From positions 444,088 through 508,087 of the forward strand of contig WELB01000058.1 in NCBI GenBank assembly GCA_009602725.1: a stretch of 64,000 nt of DNA. The letters run 5' to 3'. The notes under the pieces were generated by a model. The model saw nothing but the letters and a program-made list of their open reading frames with translations, was not told the DNA's origin and ran no database searches. Source of the DNA: Spirogloea muscicola (Eukaryota > Streptophyta > Zygnematophyceae > Spirogloeales > Spirogloeaceae). The translations under genes and the position numbers were made by a program. Shown piece by piece: positions 11,111 to 24,310 of this stretch (its first letter is position 1; the number at the start of each line of letters is the position of its first letter).

Positions 11111-14100
11111 ATGGCCGCCATGGCGGAGCGAGAGACAGGCGCTGCCGCCGCCTCCGCGGCGCTGGTCGGCGAGGTGGTCTACGGGAAGGACTTGGGCATC
11201 CATGGCGGCGTCGACCTCGACAGCCGCCTCCGGCAGAAGTTGGCAGCGCCAAGTGCGGCGGGACGCGCCTGCCGGGACAGCCTGCGGGCGCTGGCCCTGG
11301 CGCGGCGCACCTTGGCCGTGCACGAGGGCTGGCGCTCCAGGGCTGGCGCGGCCGTCGCCCCGGCCGCGAGCGCCGCCACCGCGTGGATGGCGCTGCTGCT
11401 CCGGCTCCTGGCGCTGGCCACGCAGGAGGGCCGGTTCCAGGTGGGCACTTGCCTTGATTACCGCTGCATTATATACCCATGACCGTCAATTAGTACGAAT
11501 TTCGTGCTTAAAACCCAAGACAGATTGCGTATTTGTGCACTTACTGAGCTCAATGTAGATTCCTAGGACCGTACCGTAAACCTCAATCCCCACACTCGAG
11601 GTCATTGTCAAGTAATCTGAACCCTGAGTTATCAACCCCTAACCTACACTGTAAGCCCATCAGTTCCTAACGCAAATTGCTGGCACTGAGCACCTCACTT
11701 GGCCACTCGTGTCTACGCTCTAGCACTGAACCCTTTGATGGTTGGACGCCAGCCCTCATTGCTGAGCCGTACACTCAAGTCATGTCCCAAATCTTGCTGC
11801 CACCAACAGCCAATGTCGCCGCTGTTAGGATATTGCGCCTTCTTGAGGGCCCCACAAGCTCCAGCTGCAGTCATGGCGTCTGGCGCTGGTGGAATGAGCC
11901 CCTTGCCGTTCTCCTCGCAGCCAAAGGTGGTGCTGGACGGTGTGGATGCCCTGCGTCGCGCACCAGCAGCCACGGCAGCACACGCGGTCCTCGACGGCCA
12001 TGCCTTCCATGACAGCTTGGTCGAGGCGGCCGTGGAGCTCTGCCGCCAGGGAGCGTGCCCGACGCTCATCCTCGTGGCAAGTGACAGGTAAGAGGACGGC
12101 GGCAACTTTTTGGTTTGTGGATGGCTTTGTAGCTTGAAGTGCCGGGGGCTCGAGAAGGCTCACTGCGGTTGTGGACCTCCAGTCACCCTGCGGCCTCAGG
12201 AAAGGGCCTTGTGATTCTGTGGATCTGAGATGGAAGAAAGTTTCTAGCTTAGTTCCTAGATCGAGATAAAAAGCGACCGTGGCTGGGATCCAAGTAACGA
12301 GGGTCAGGTTATCCATTTTGGGTCAAGACATGAAGTTCCACTTGGCTTTCACCCGCTCCCGTCTTGAGGTCAGTCTATCTGCAAGTGCGTGTTGCAGCTA
12401 TTGCTCGGCCCAGTTTGATGCCGACTTCGGCCCAGGCGACCACGTGGAGGCCCTTGAGGTGAGCGTCGCTACTGTGCATCAGCATTGCACTGCTGCTGCC
12501 TCTGCCGTCAGTATTCTGGGACCATGCTAGTCGCACAAACTCGACCAGCACAAATAAGAGGCTTGTCTCTTTTAAGCACGTCAATTGTCGTCTTTGTGTC
12601 GCACTCATGGTGCTCATTTCAAGCTCTGCGCTTACACTAGCAACTCCACGTACTGGGTGGCGAGCTGCGGCAGCTCTTGAACTGGACGCCCGACGAGGCA
12701 GCGATCCACTTCGTTCCAGCACGCTTCTCTCCCGCCCAGGTCCGCTCTTACATTACTTCCTTATACAATGCCTTCACCTTCTCCTCCAGTCCCTCGTCCC
12801 TCTCTTCTCCTCACACACTGAAGCGGCATGTCCAGAGCTTGTTGAGATTCTTCTCCTGCGACGCGCATGGCCCCGGGGACGGCAGTGGCAGGTGGTGACA
12901 GCGGTGCTGGGCACGACGCCACGCCACCTTGTGGAGCTGCACGCTGTCATGGATCACCACCCTCCTGGCAGCAGGTCCGCCCCTCTAGCGCCCAATCCTT
13001 TCTGCCATCTCCCACTTCAGCTGGAGTCAGTGCATCAAAATGATCAAATTGAGTATCTCTCTGGAGTCCAACCAGCTCCCCGAGCGGCGACCTCATGTCC
13101 TACAGGGGTGGTGGTGATGAGGTCTCGCAGATCGATTCGTACCTGGATGCATACCTCAATTTCCTCCAGGTGCAGGCTGCTACCTCGCCTTCACTACTTT
13201 TGCCGTCACTTATGCTTGCTTGACATGTTTTTGGGCAGTTGTGCAATTTCTTTTGAGCAGGCTCGCAGACAGCACATGTTGTGCTCGCCACTCTCATCCA
13301 ATATGCGGCTCTGCACCTGCACCGGGGCTCTTCCTGCGGCTCAAGTTTGCAGGTCAGTGCGGTGGAACCGGCGCTGGAGGAAGCCCTGCAGCACCTAGCA
13401 AACTTTGGCCGGCAGGCGGGCTGCGGGGAGCTTGGCCCGGCAGATCTGAAGCAGGGGACAGCTTGGCGGCACCCGCCATGGCGGCCTGCTAGCATTGACA
13501 GCGCACTTCAGCGGTGGGCCCGCCAGCAACTCACAGATTTCCTCGAGAGCCTGGCAGGCGCCGAGTTCGGGGTGAGGATACGCGCTCGTTAGCTTGCGTA
13601 GATGAACTGGAGAATTCCTCCCACTAAAGCCTCTGGGTTGCATGTCACATTCAGAAAAGTCAGCGTGCATGCTCTATCATAGTTGCTGCTTGTTGGGACT
13701 TCCAGCACGAATTGCCTTCTGCATGAGAGATGCTTGAGCAACCAAGCTCGGTAGACCCCACAGGCTCGCCAGTATGTGACGTTGATCTGCCTGCTCTATT
13801 GAGCTTGTGCGCAGATGAGGTGGGAGGGCGGCGGAGCGGACGAGCTCCTTGAGGACCCTGCTGCGCAGGCGCTCCTTCGGGTGGGCTGTCGGTTTGTGAT
13901 TATAGAGCCCCCGGTGGTCAACATGCTTTCGTCCATGCGGTCATGTGACGATTGACTAGGGACCTCATGTATTGACCTCAAGTCTGGACCTCTGAACCAA
14001 AAACCCCAATGGTTTGCATGCTCCCCCAGGCACTTGGTCATGCAATGGCTTGTCTGGATAAATTGTCAGGTCACAGTGTTGCTGCTCTTGGCCAAGAGCT

Positions 14101-14639
14101 CTGCAGTGTTCCTTGCTGCTTTAATGGGCAGGCGAAGTCACTTACAGAAGTTCCTACTCTTACAAGCACACAACGTGAAGGATGTCAAAGAAACCCTGAC
14201 TGAATTACGTATACTGGTCACTGCTATGGATGCTGACTTCCTTGTCTGCTCACATGCTCACGTCCAGGTGGGGCTCCTCTACCAGCAGCGCAGCCCCCCG
14301 TACATACGCCCAACCTCCCGCGCCTTCATGCGGTGCCTCGTGCGTTGGTGCGCCACTTGCTCTACACAAGCTATCTTATCATATCATGTAGCTTCCATTT
14401 GGGCATTGTGAAAATGAAGACAAGCTGAGGCATCTGCTGCACATGCACAGCTTGTGATGGCAATGCAGGGCTTGACTTGGAGAATGCTGCCGCACCAATG
14501 TTAACCTATGCACAAGTTGCTCGAATCCACCGACAGGCTGGTGGCAGAGAAGCTGCAATGGAGCTGGCAGACCCGGCTGGCCTACTGGTACCACCGCCTC
14601 ATGCGGGGACGCAGCTACCGGCATCTCATGCGAGACTGA
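11111..14639 (+). CDS. Unrecognised multi-exon gene, alpha-helical protein
   Basis: A chain of plus-strand segments reads as protein, each ending at plausible GT donors. An Ala/Arg/Leu-rich helical first exon is about 11111-11440 (the frame stays open upstream to about 10784, so the start is uncertain). Later segments include about 11915-12088, 12410-12460 (FDADFGPGDHVEALE), 12650-12738 (LLNWTPDEAAIHFVPARF), 12830-12975, 13105-13170 (GGGDEVSQIDSYLDAYLNF), 13352-13570, 13815-13880, 14270-14350, and a last exon ending RGRSYRHLMRD with TGA at 14637-14639. The leucine-rich, amphipathic segments suggest a helical-repeat or adaptor-like scaffold. I cannot name a family: there is no catalytic motif, signal peptide or obvious membrane helix. 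AP-5 zeta was considered but no motif matched. Confidence 0.6.
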
Positions 14640-15611
14640 TAGTGCACATGCATGAATCAGCTTGTAGCTATTCCTAGCAGGGAGTAAAGCCTGCCAATTG
14701 GCCCAAGTGCATTGGCCAGTGGTCAATGTCACTTGATTGGGGGGATGTTTACATTTATGTAGTACTGGATTGTCTACTCAAAGAGTCAAAAGCACACATT
14801 CATCGGCCGGCAAAGGCTGCAGATAGCAAAGCATGCTCACCTATTTCTTTGTTGCTGGGCAGCAGCATGGCCACACTGCATGCGGGCATAAGTATGTAGC
14901 AAAACATTGACACCCTGGAATTGCGACTGTCTGTCTGGTCTTTTACCATGCTGCTCTGATGAGCATTTATGTCCCAGCATGCCAAGTGACACTACATCCA
15001 ACGCTTGGAAGATGCTTTGGAGGCACCACTTGGTGCAAGACCAATTGCCGATCTCCTCCGGCTGCTCCTGTCCAGCACAGACTGGCTCCTAGTCCCAGGC
15101 TGGGGTGGAAGATCTGGCCGCAACTGTCGCCCAGTTCTCTTGCCTGAGTCTCGCTCATCTTGCTCATTCCTCTTTGAAGATTGGAGGTCGTCTGCATTGC
15201 ATTTTACGACTTCAGCCAACTGCTTACTGGACACTCAGGCACCTGTATCCCACATTGACAGAGCATGCAGGGCAGCATTACATAGGTACCAGAAGATCCT
15301 GCACAAATCAGCTGTGCCACATGCAGCATACCGGTTGAGTGGCGAAGTGGTGAGGCCAGGGACTGGCGACGGAAAGAATTTGGTTGTGGGATTGCAGATG
15401 GGCCTGCCTCTGGCAGATTGGTAATACCCTCAGTAGTCTTCCTCCATAGTGACCTTCCTTGTGAGGGCTTTGGGAGCTGCGACATCCTGCGACTGCTTGC
15501 TCTGCACACAGACAATACACAAGCAGGCAGTGAACACATCACTGAAGTCCTCGTTACGATTTTCATAGCAGCATACAGCACCTGCAATCTGCTAATGCAA
15601 AGTCAAAGACC
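14640..15611. other. Spacer with one unexplained open frame
   Basis: Lies between the unknown plus-strand gene and the 3' end of the minus-strand kinesin. A plus-strand frame at 15005-15424 (139 codons) starts with a helical-looking Leu/Ala-rich stretch (ADLLRLLLSSTDWLLVPG) but shows no family match, and its later part reads no better than the overlapping frames. It could be an extra exon of the upstream gene under alternative splicing, or chance. Confidence 0.4.
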
Positions 15612-18600
15612 TCAACTTCCAGAATTTCTAAAACTGTAATACCTTGCTATGATGTCGCACTGCAGCAGGTCTGCATCCAGCAAGCAGCTCTCACTGCTAG
15701 ACACTCCAGTGAAGTATGTGTTCTTGCCATCCTGCATGTCTTTCTCAACAGACATCTCCTGCCCCACTCTGCTTTGACTGGCTACCACGGAGTCCCCCAG
15801 GTCTCTGCTTAGGTCACTGGACTGCACGTTCACTCCTGCTGTCCAAGATTCTCTACTTCTTAGCTCCTGCGAGAGAGTAAGCATGTTCAGCTCAGCCTGC
15901 ACAGTCATCACCTCAACCACCAGAGCCTTCTGGACATCAGCCTGGCTTACCCAACAATCCTTGCCCTCATCCAACATAACACCTGCTTGTATGCCGTCAA
16001 CTATGTTGGCATCGTTCTCCCCCAAGGTATTGCCAGATCCTGAGCTTCTCTTTCTCCTTGGAGTCGGCAGCTTCGGCGAGTTGGGGTCAGGACATGGCCA
16101 AAGTTTCTCTCCGCCAGCATCGCAGGTTGTAGACGGACTGTCATTTTCATCTGAGCGCCTGGGATCTTTATACCTATGCTTGGAGGTCCTCAGTTGTAGT
16201 CTCTTGCTGAAAGACTGCACAGGCTCTCTGCTAGTGTCCTCGTGCTGTATGGCGTGCTTAAGTACATCTTCATCTAGCCTTTCTGTTGCAGGCCAAGGGC
16301 ATGCAGGTTGCTCCACATGGGCTTGGATATTCTTTCCAGTACACACAATGGACTGGCACTCCTTTGCACCTGTTTGTTGAGGTTCTTGCAGCTCTCGAAG
16401 GTCCTCAGTCATGATGGACAGGTGCATCTCTGGTGGCCTCGCATGTGGGCTACAAACATCTCTTGAGGAGTCATGTAAAACAGCTCCTGCCCGCTCCTTC
16501 AATCACCACAACCATAAGTCTGTGTTACGAACTTTTGTCCCAGTAATCTTTGAAGAGGCAAGAGCATGTAGCCTGCCTAGCATGCAAAAGAGCATCACAA
16601 CGAAAAGGCAGGTGACATGTTATGCAACTATTAAGCGGGTCAGTGACCATAACACCACATGAAGTCGGGACCAATACTGTCACAAGGCATGTAAGAAGCA
16701 TGCACATTGATGAACCTTGTCCTCAATCAACAAGATGTTAGCTACCATGGTCCTCATCTGTGCCTTGACATTCTGTATGTGAAACTCTTTCTCTTGGTTT
16801 CGTCAGTGCATACCACTTTGTTCCTAGGTGAGAGCGCATGGCTTGCAGCACCCTGTGGTCGTCTATGCACACGGTTCAAGTCTGGAACTACTCTCGGGCT
16901 GGTCGCTCTCCAAGTGGTTTTTCCATCATCGTCTATGTGAGCAGCTTCCTTTAAACGAGCGACCTGGTCATAAGCACACAAATCGAGTAGGCAGCTGCTT
17001 TCCTGCTCAAATGATGTTGTCAATGTGATACTGTAAAACCACCTACACAGCTGTTCTGCTTTGGCTGGCTCCGCTCCAAATCACTACAATGACGCTAAGC
17101 GAATATAGGCTCAGATCATCCGAACTGCTGAGAAGTGCACGCTTACCTGCTGGCGAAGCTTCTGCAGCTCTTGTTGAGCTTGGCTGCTCTTAGCATTGCC
17201 CAGTTCGACAGTCGCCACGCGCTCAGCAAATAGTAGGGTGCTGATGCTTTCATCATGAGCATTTACGTCAGGACTGACATGCGCCAGCATGAGAGTCTTT
17301 GCTCCACCACCTGCTCACATGCAGAGTGCCTGACGTGTTAGCTACTACAAGTACTACTGGAATGTTGACACCAACAGAGCCTTCCTCAAACTGCAGCAGG
17401 AAGCCCTCAGTGGCTTTAGCAGAAGCTTCAGTGCAAGCGCTCTTCTTTCATAGCAAGACTGTAAAAGCAAGGGGCTTGTGACGATTTTAAGAGTAAGACG
17501 GCAGGTATGTTGAGCAGCAAGAGTCTTACCTAGAGATGGGTAGAGAATCTGGGTAAGCTTACTGTTACGGTAAGGTACATGAGCACTTTTCTGAGCAAGA
17601 CTTGAGATGACATCTCCTAATGCTGAAAGGGACCGGTTGATGTTCTGAGCTTCTTTCAACCTCTCTCCTGTAGCTTCAGATTTTGCCACGCGCTCGCTGC
17701 CAGCTAGATCTACCAGCTGCAAGGCTCCTCTGAAGTCGATATTGGTCCTTTCTTCGCGGCCAAGAACTTGTACAGTCACAATGCTGTAAACAAAGGTTGA
17801 CAAGGCATCAGACTGCATAGCATATCATCCCTGTACCGTAGATAAGCATCACATCTGCACCTCAATGTTCTGGTATCAGCATAGGCTTCAACACGATCTA
17901 CAAGCAGAGATACTGCTGGAGACAAGCTGCTAATAGCTTGACCTGTGGGAACGGCTGCTGCGGATGTTGAGGGCTGTAGCCCCACTTGCTCTTTGCTTGG
18001 AGCCAAGTTCTATTAGCTGCAAAATCTGCTCAGGATTGCTGACAGCGACAGTTGTCGCATCACATACAGCTCCTGCATCAGCAGTTGCTCGAGGTTCCAG
18101 CTTGAATTGCTCAGTCAAGGATCTGACATTAGAATTGTCGTTTAGCTTCGTTCTCAATCTCGTACGATGCATGCCGGGTGATCCCAGTACGGGTCTGGAA
18201 TTGTTGGGGAGGATATTTTTTTACAGCTGCTCCTTGTGCAAGCAGATCACGAACTTGCTCATTGTAAACCTCTAGCATCTGCACTTGGAAAACGAACTTG
18301 ATGTTCTTGACACGCTCTTTGGAAAGTTGAAATAAATCCGTAAGTGCCCTGAAGATGAGGCCTCTGTCCTTTGGCTCTGCTGCATCTGGTCCTGTCTGCA
18401 AAACCCTGCCAATTGTGCTATGAATCCGACAACATGAACAATGCAATTTGTAGCTACAGATATATATGCAGCTGTGGCTCACATACGCAAAGAGTGTGTG
18501 CAGCTATAGTACAGCACAGCAAGAACCTAGACGTGGGCTCCCACTAGGTGCAGGAAGGCTGGCTCCAACATACCATGGTGTGTGTTTTACCAGATCCTGT

Positions 18601-21600
18601 CTGCCCATATGCTATTACACAGACATTGTAGCCATCAAGAACAGAACGCAGTACGGGCTTGACCTTGATGTAGACATCATCTGCAGTGCAATCAGAGGAA
18701 GATGGACAAGTGTCAGGCTCTCGCATATGTTCTCAGTATGCGCCCCTTGAATGCTGCATGCTAAGTTCGTACTTTTGCAGCACAGGTATGTGCTGTATTG
18801 CAGCGTTCACAGCTGTTACATTCAAATCATCATGTCTGCATGTAATGCAGATCTCAGATCAGATGCATATCTCATGGTGCTGACCTTGACAAGATGAAGG
18901 GCCAAGAATTCCGTCAAAGTGAAACTCCTTAGAAGGAGGGCGCGCTTCTAAAGTTGGGTTCCTGATTGATACTGTCTCATTGTCTTCCATGATATGGATG
19001 ACTTGCGTGCTTGATAACTGAGGTGGTCGAATACGGCAGTACACCCTTATGCTGCCTGTACAGGAAAGACATGTAAANGGGGGGGGGTTTCCTTAATGCA
19101 AGAGACAGCAACGTGCTCCCCTGCACCTCATACATCAGCACTTTGGAGAATTCGATCCAGCTCACTCTGCCAATGTTAAGTGTACAACCTTTCAGATCCT
19201 GAATCTGGTTATACAGAAGTCTATTCTGAGCATGCGCCTCGCAGAGATTCTCCTCTGCCATCTGCTTATCCTTCCTGTGTTGTTCTGTAGATCAAAACAG
19301 CTCACATGTCAGGCAACGGACTTGCTGCACATCTACTTAGCTGCTTGCTTGACAGAGCAAGACAAGTTCTTCAATCACTATCATTCCAAGTACGTACCGC
19401 TGCACTCCTTTTCGTCTTCCCATGCCTTTTGTAATTGCTTCTCCGCAGCTTTACCTTTCAATATTCGAGCCTGACAAGTCTGCAGACAGATAAGCAAGTC
19501 AAAAGCTAAGTCACCATATTGCTCTATGTGTATCAATCAAAACTTTGGAAGGCTTCCCGTGTGACTGTCTGAACAAGCACCATACACTGCTGTACTGCAC
19601 TTGCTGATATGCATACCTGTAGTGCAAAGAAGAGAGTGGCTATGGCAACACCCTGCGCTCGCGTGATTTCCTGTAGTTTGATTAGAGCAGCCGTGTGTTC
19701 CAGTGGAGATGCTGCTGCGGTTCCTCTTGATGACACCTCATCCAGACAAAGATGTTGGTCATCAACCCTGCCTTCGCATTTGCAACCTGCTTGTCCTTGA
19801 TTTCTGCTTTTCACAAACGCCTTCGAACAGCCATCACATCCTTCACACTGGGACAAGTGCTTCTCATCATCTGTTGCCTGCACATGCATGTGCTGCTCAT
19901 TTGCCCTCCCTTCATCCTGGATCAAGTCTCCATCTTCGCCAGGCCTGCAAGGTTGGTCGTTCTCTCCGTGCATACGAACAGCACCTCGTAGAGCAACACC
20001 GACTTCAAACAGTCTTTGCTCCTCCTGTGTACCAGGCGGCAAACAGGTCACACAAGTTAAGCAGATCGCTGCAGATGGTAGACATTGTTCAAGGAGGCAG
20101 CTCTACGACTTGATTGAAATCTGCATAGATGTATAGGGAACGCATGTAGCAATGAGTCCGTTTATATGTGGGTAGTACCAGCTAGGATACTAGTGAACCC
20201 CAGAAATAAAAATAGGGAACCCAAGACAATGACAGGCATATGACAAGAGATTGGAGCACTGACTACTAGATTTGCCTTCCCGTACCTTATCCTTCAACAA
20301 TTCAGCGGCAGTGATAGTCTGCTGGAGTTCCTCCATCTTAGCATCAACCCTCACTATACCCTGCCGTATATCACCTCTCATGGAGCCTTGCCTACATGTA
20401 TATGCACAAACGCATGTGAATCAACAGGTATGGCAAACTTCATCATATGTAGAACAGCTGCAACTTTGTATCAAGAAACTTTGTATCAGCATCCGTACCA
20501 CGACTCTGAGGTGCTGGCCTCTCGCCTCTGCTTCAGCTGCATTTCCAGGAAGGACAAGTCATCCAACTCCCTCGTGCATCTGCTGGCCCGGTCATTCTCG
20601 TGTTCCAGGTCATGGTATAGCTGTTGTAGAACACTCTCTGCCTGAAGTATGTCTGTAGCCAGGCTTGCATCCTCTTTGCTGCAGTGCTCATCCTGCATAA
20701 TAGCAGGACCTGCCTGAGGTCATGTACTTTCTGGTCGTATATATGAACACATGATTTGCTAGTGAATCTGACATGCAATCCGCAAAGATTGGATTACCTT
20801 TGAAAGAGAGCGACCAGCAGCACGACATGCTGCCTCCAATCCTTGCTTATGCTGGGTGTGTTTGAGGATATCCGTCTGTAGCTGCAGACACACAAACTTG
20901 CTGTCAAGACCTCTGGATGTTAGATTTGTCCTGCCTCATCAATAATAACCTCTAGGTGGCCTAGAGCTGTTGAAAGACCATGGAAGCAGGTAAGCAACAC
21001 TCGACATAGCTGCCCAAGGGTATACAGCCACAAGTGAAGACATTTAGAGCTCCTCACAGATTCGGCATGTTTTGTCAATGTAGCAATGCGCCTTCTGAAC
21101 TCCTCCTTGAGCATGCCCAAGAACACGTCAACTACCTGCAAGCAGTGAAGCATTCCTGGCAGGTGTCACCCTATACTCTCCTGTCAAAGGACATGAAGCA
21201 GCACATTAACACCGTAGCGCTCGACGTAGCACGATCATGTTCCACATTAAGGCCAAACACTCAGACACAAGCATCTGCTGGCTGGTCATACCGACAGTGT
21301 AGGGGCAGAGTTGAGGAAGTCATCCACCGCCGGCTGCATCATTGTCTGTAAAGTAGTCATATAGTCAAGTACAGACCCCCAATAGATTTGCTGTCTCATA
21401 GCAAATTCTGCAGCCTTTCTACACCCAAATCACAGCCAGGCAAAGACTCACTTCTGAAGCAGTACATGAGCTTCTCCGTGATACGTCTCCATTTCCCTTC
21501 AACATGGAACCACTAGGGATGGAAGCACGTGATGGCAGCAACTGCTTACGAAGAGTGGATGCAAGCTTATTTATAATTGATGCTGCAGATTTTTCTGGAA

Positions 21601-23705
21601 CATACGCCATATAAACACAAGCGTCAGAGAGAAGGAGGTGGTCACGGCTTCTGCACGCCTTGCTACCCGCTTGCTTGCATGCATAAATTATCAACAACAC
21701 GTACCTCCAGTGTGCATGCTTGGAGTCTTCTGTTCCTCCGGACACTTTCTTTCTCGCAAGTACTTCACTTGTTCTTCAGATGCAAGGCGCTGGCTTGAAG
21801 ATAGAGTCAGGTCTGAGCTCTGTGCTAGGCTTCGCAAACGAACACCTCTTGACACGCCATCAGCAGATTGTCCTGCCCTGCTCTTAGCTGGTAGAGCCAC
21901 TCTACCAAGACCGTGAGGTGTCAAAAGAACCTCAGGCAGGCAGTCCTTAGAGCCATGCTCTCCTGGTGTATCATCTGAAACGTCGACACTTAACTGCAAA
22001 ATGTTGCTTGCCGCATGCTCTTCAACCTGCAACTGACTCGTTTTCTCAGCCGATGTTCCGCCTGATTGAGCAGCTTTGGATGGTGATGGAGGGCTGTTCA
22101 TGCTCAGCACTCGTGGAACATCTGCCTCGAAAACTTGCAGATTGTGACTTGATGCTTTCTGTTGTAGCTGCTGCTTGCCTGCACCAGTATCTGTTGAAGA
22201 GGAACCAGCTACAAAACTCCTCTCAAGCTTCCGCTTGAGACTATGGGAACCTTGGTTCCTAGGCTCGTGCACCACAGGCTCATGTTCTGGCGTACAACCT
22301 AGAGTCTCGCCTTGTATAGGTGGAGCGTCGTTGTCTGGTATTTCACTCGGCCCTTTCAAAGCCCTGCTACAAGAGAATTTTGGAGAGTAAACCCCAGTGC
22401 CTGTCTGGCGTTGGATGCTATTTCCAGCTGGCGTCCAGCGAGGTACCTCCTTTGGTGACTTAAGTGAGGGCACATGAGTCCAGATCCCTGTGTGACCAGC
22501 TCTCTGCCAGGTGTAGTACGACTTAAGAGCAAGAACAGAATCAACCACGCGTGCAGTTGCGCCTTGAGAGGTGTGCTCCTGACACGGTAACATATCACAA
22601 TTGTCATTAACACACCGCTGATGCAGTCTCTGCATACTCCGGTGCTTCTGTAAGCATATCAAGCAAAGGAAGTACAGGCTACCATACGTCAGCCTACCTT
22701 CTCAATATCCCCGATCTGAAAGGCTGGAGCCCCAATGCTGCGCAGCGCTTTGATGACTTGCTCAAGATTCTCCAGGGTGTGATATATGTTTCTCCGTGGA
22801 GAGAAAGGACCAGAAGTGCAGACCGACTGATTCAATTGCGCTTCTGCTACCTGCACATTGACCACCCAAGTGAGCATGCTGTGCAACTTAGCGCATGCCG
22901 AGTTGCAATGGCTTGCCCCTTGCTCGTTGTACAAGTCTGCTCTGGCTGATACATGTGCATGTACAGGACATTGGCATATCCTTGACAGGGAAGCAGTGGG
23001 GCACACCTTGCACTTGAAACCTGGCAAAGCAACATTTACAAGTCTGCAAAGTACAGTCCCATTCCTTAGATATCTGCGGAACTCTTCTTCGGACGGCTTG
23101 CTTGGAGTGATGTCTCCCAGCAGGTTTGCTATGAACGCCGCTGCCTCATGCCTGCGTGCCTCTGTGATCGAACAACTACACTTACTGGTTACTTGAAAGT
23201 GATCTCTCTGTGGATTGGACTAGGACTGTCTTTTGATGTCGAAGCTGATGCAATCCGGTCAGACATCTTTGGCCTGCAAATGTCTGGAGGGCCGCTAAGA
23301 TGATTGTACAAAGATGCCAATATGAGAAGTCATAATACGAACACAAACTCCAATAGTGCAGCAGGGACTCTTACATCACCGACCTATCAGCTCTGCCCGT
23401 CTCATTTGGAGGAGAATGTCGTTGACGACTCTTATGCCGCTCTGGCTTACTCGGTGTGGAGAAGGACCGTTGCCGTCCTCGTCAGGGAAGCTGCTGGATG
23501 ACTGGGAGCTCGTACCTCCAGCTGTCATACCATTGGATCTCCTCCCAGCTACTCTCTGCAATAACTGTTGCTTCCGCAGGGGAACTCCGACAATGGGTGC
23601 TGCCTGCAGAGGTCCTTCAGCCGGAGCTTCACCAGCGTCGGTTTGGCGACCCGACATGACATGACCAACAGCGCTGTTGGCCAGTTCCTGCTGCTTCAAC
23701 GCCAC
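15612..23705 (-). CDS. Kinesin-14 with calponin-homology domain (KCH type)
   Basis: Large minus-strand gene for a microtubule motor. Reading 5' to 3' on the minus strand: a disordered N-terminus from the ATG at 23703-23705; a calponin-homology domain at about 23170-22690 ([18 protein letters not shown], then a segment ending [14 protein letters not shown]); the [20 protein letters not shown] signature that follows the CH domain in plant KCH kinesins (about 22570-22500); a long Ser/Pro-rich linker to 21700; coiled-coil stalk pieces (21135-20280); a neck ([11 protein letters not shown]) and the motor start RVYCRIRPP near 19040. Motor motifs are the P-loop [13 protein letters not shown] (about 18618-18569), switch I NIRSSRSH (about 17975-17950), switch [12 protein letters not shown] (about 17720-17685), and [10 protein letters not shown] (about 17580-17550). 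The motor ends with [11 protein letters not shown] near 17200. A 296-codon low-complexity tail follows (16502-15612). The motor sits between stalk and tail, as in KCHs, which bind actin by the CH domain and move toward microtubule minus ends. One N lies at 19078. Confidence 0.9.
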
Positions 23706-24310
23706 CGCTGCCGAGGAACTTCAGAGCGGGAACGCGCCGCCGAGTGGAGAACATCGCAGGCAGCAGGTGCTTCCGAGCTTGCCGGCGCGGCGGCGAGACG
23801 GTCGCGCGGGCGCGGGCGACGAGGCGGCGGACGGCGCGCCGAGAGCGGCGGGGCAGCCTTGCCGGCTTGGCTCTGGGGCCTCGATCTGCGGGTTCAGGCG
23901 GCCGCGCCACAGCGGTGTGCGACGCGCGACCTGCCGGCGACCGGCTGCGACTGGCCGACGACGCGCCGGCGACGTCCCAGGCGAGGTGCGACCTCGCTGC
24001 CGGAGTCGTTGCATATTCAAATTTGAGCCAAAGCAAAGTGCTCATCAGTCATAGTCGGAAGAAACATTCCTCTGACCGTCCTGTAGCGGTGGGCGGATCC
24101 AGAATTTCGTGGCAAGGCGGCTTGACGGCAGCTAAGCTGTACACGCAAGCGGGCAAATGGCCGTGTTTGGCGCCACCAACTACCAGTCAATTGGGCCGTG
24201 CTTTCGCAATTCATTGATTTCTTTGGTGGCAGTAGAGCTCAAGAATGACAAGCCCAACAGGCATAGAAGAAAGAGAATACGCTTCCAGGAGTATCGAAGC
24301 AGCGCTTCCA
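23706..24310. other. GC-rich upstream region of the kinesin gene
   Basis: The first 300 bases upstream of the kinesin start codon are strongly GC-rich and CpG-rich, with open frames in several registers (for example 23721-24020 minus and 23744-24217 plus) that encode only Arg/Ala-rich sequence. This is the pattern seen at other promoter/5' UTR regions in the window, so it is more likely regulatory than coding. Confidence 0.5.

Noticed and set aside
23721-24217. Several long overlapping Arg/Ala-rich frames on both strands
   Set aside because: All registers are open because of high GC and few AT-rich stops; no frame has a domain or splice continuation, and the region fits a promoter.
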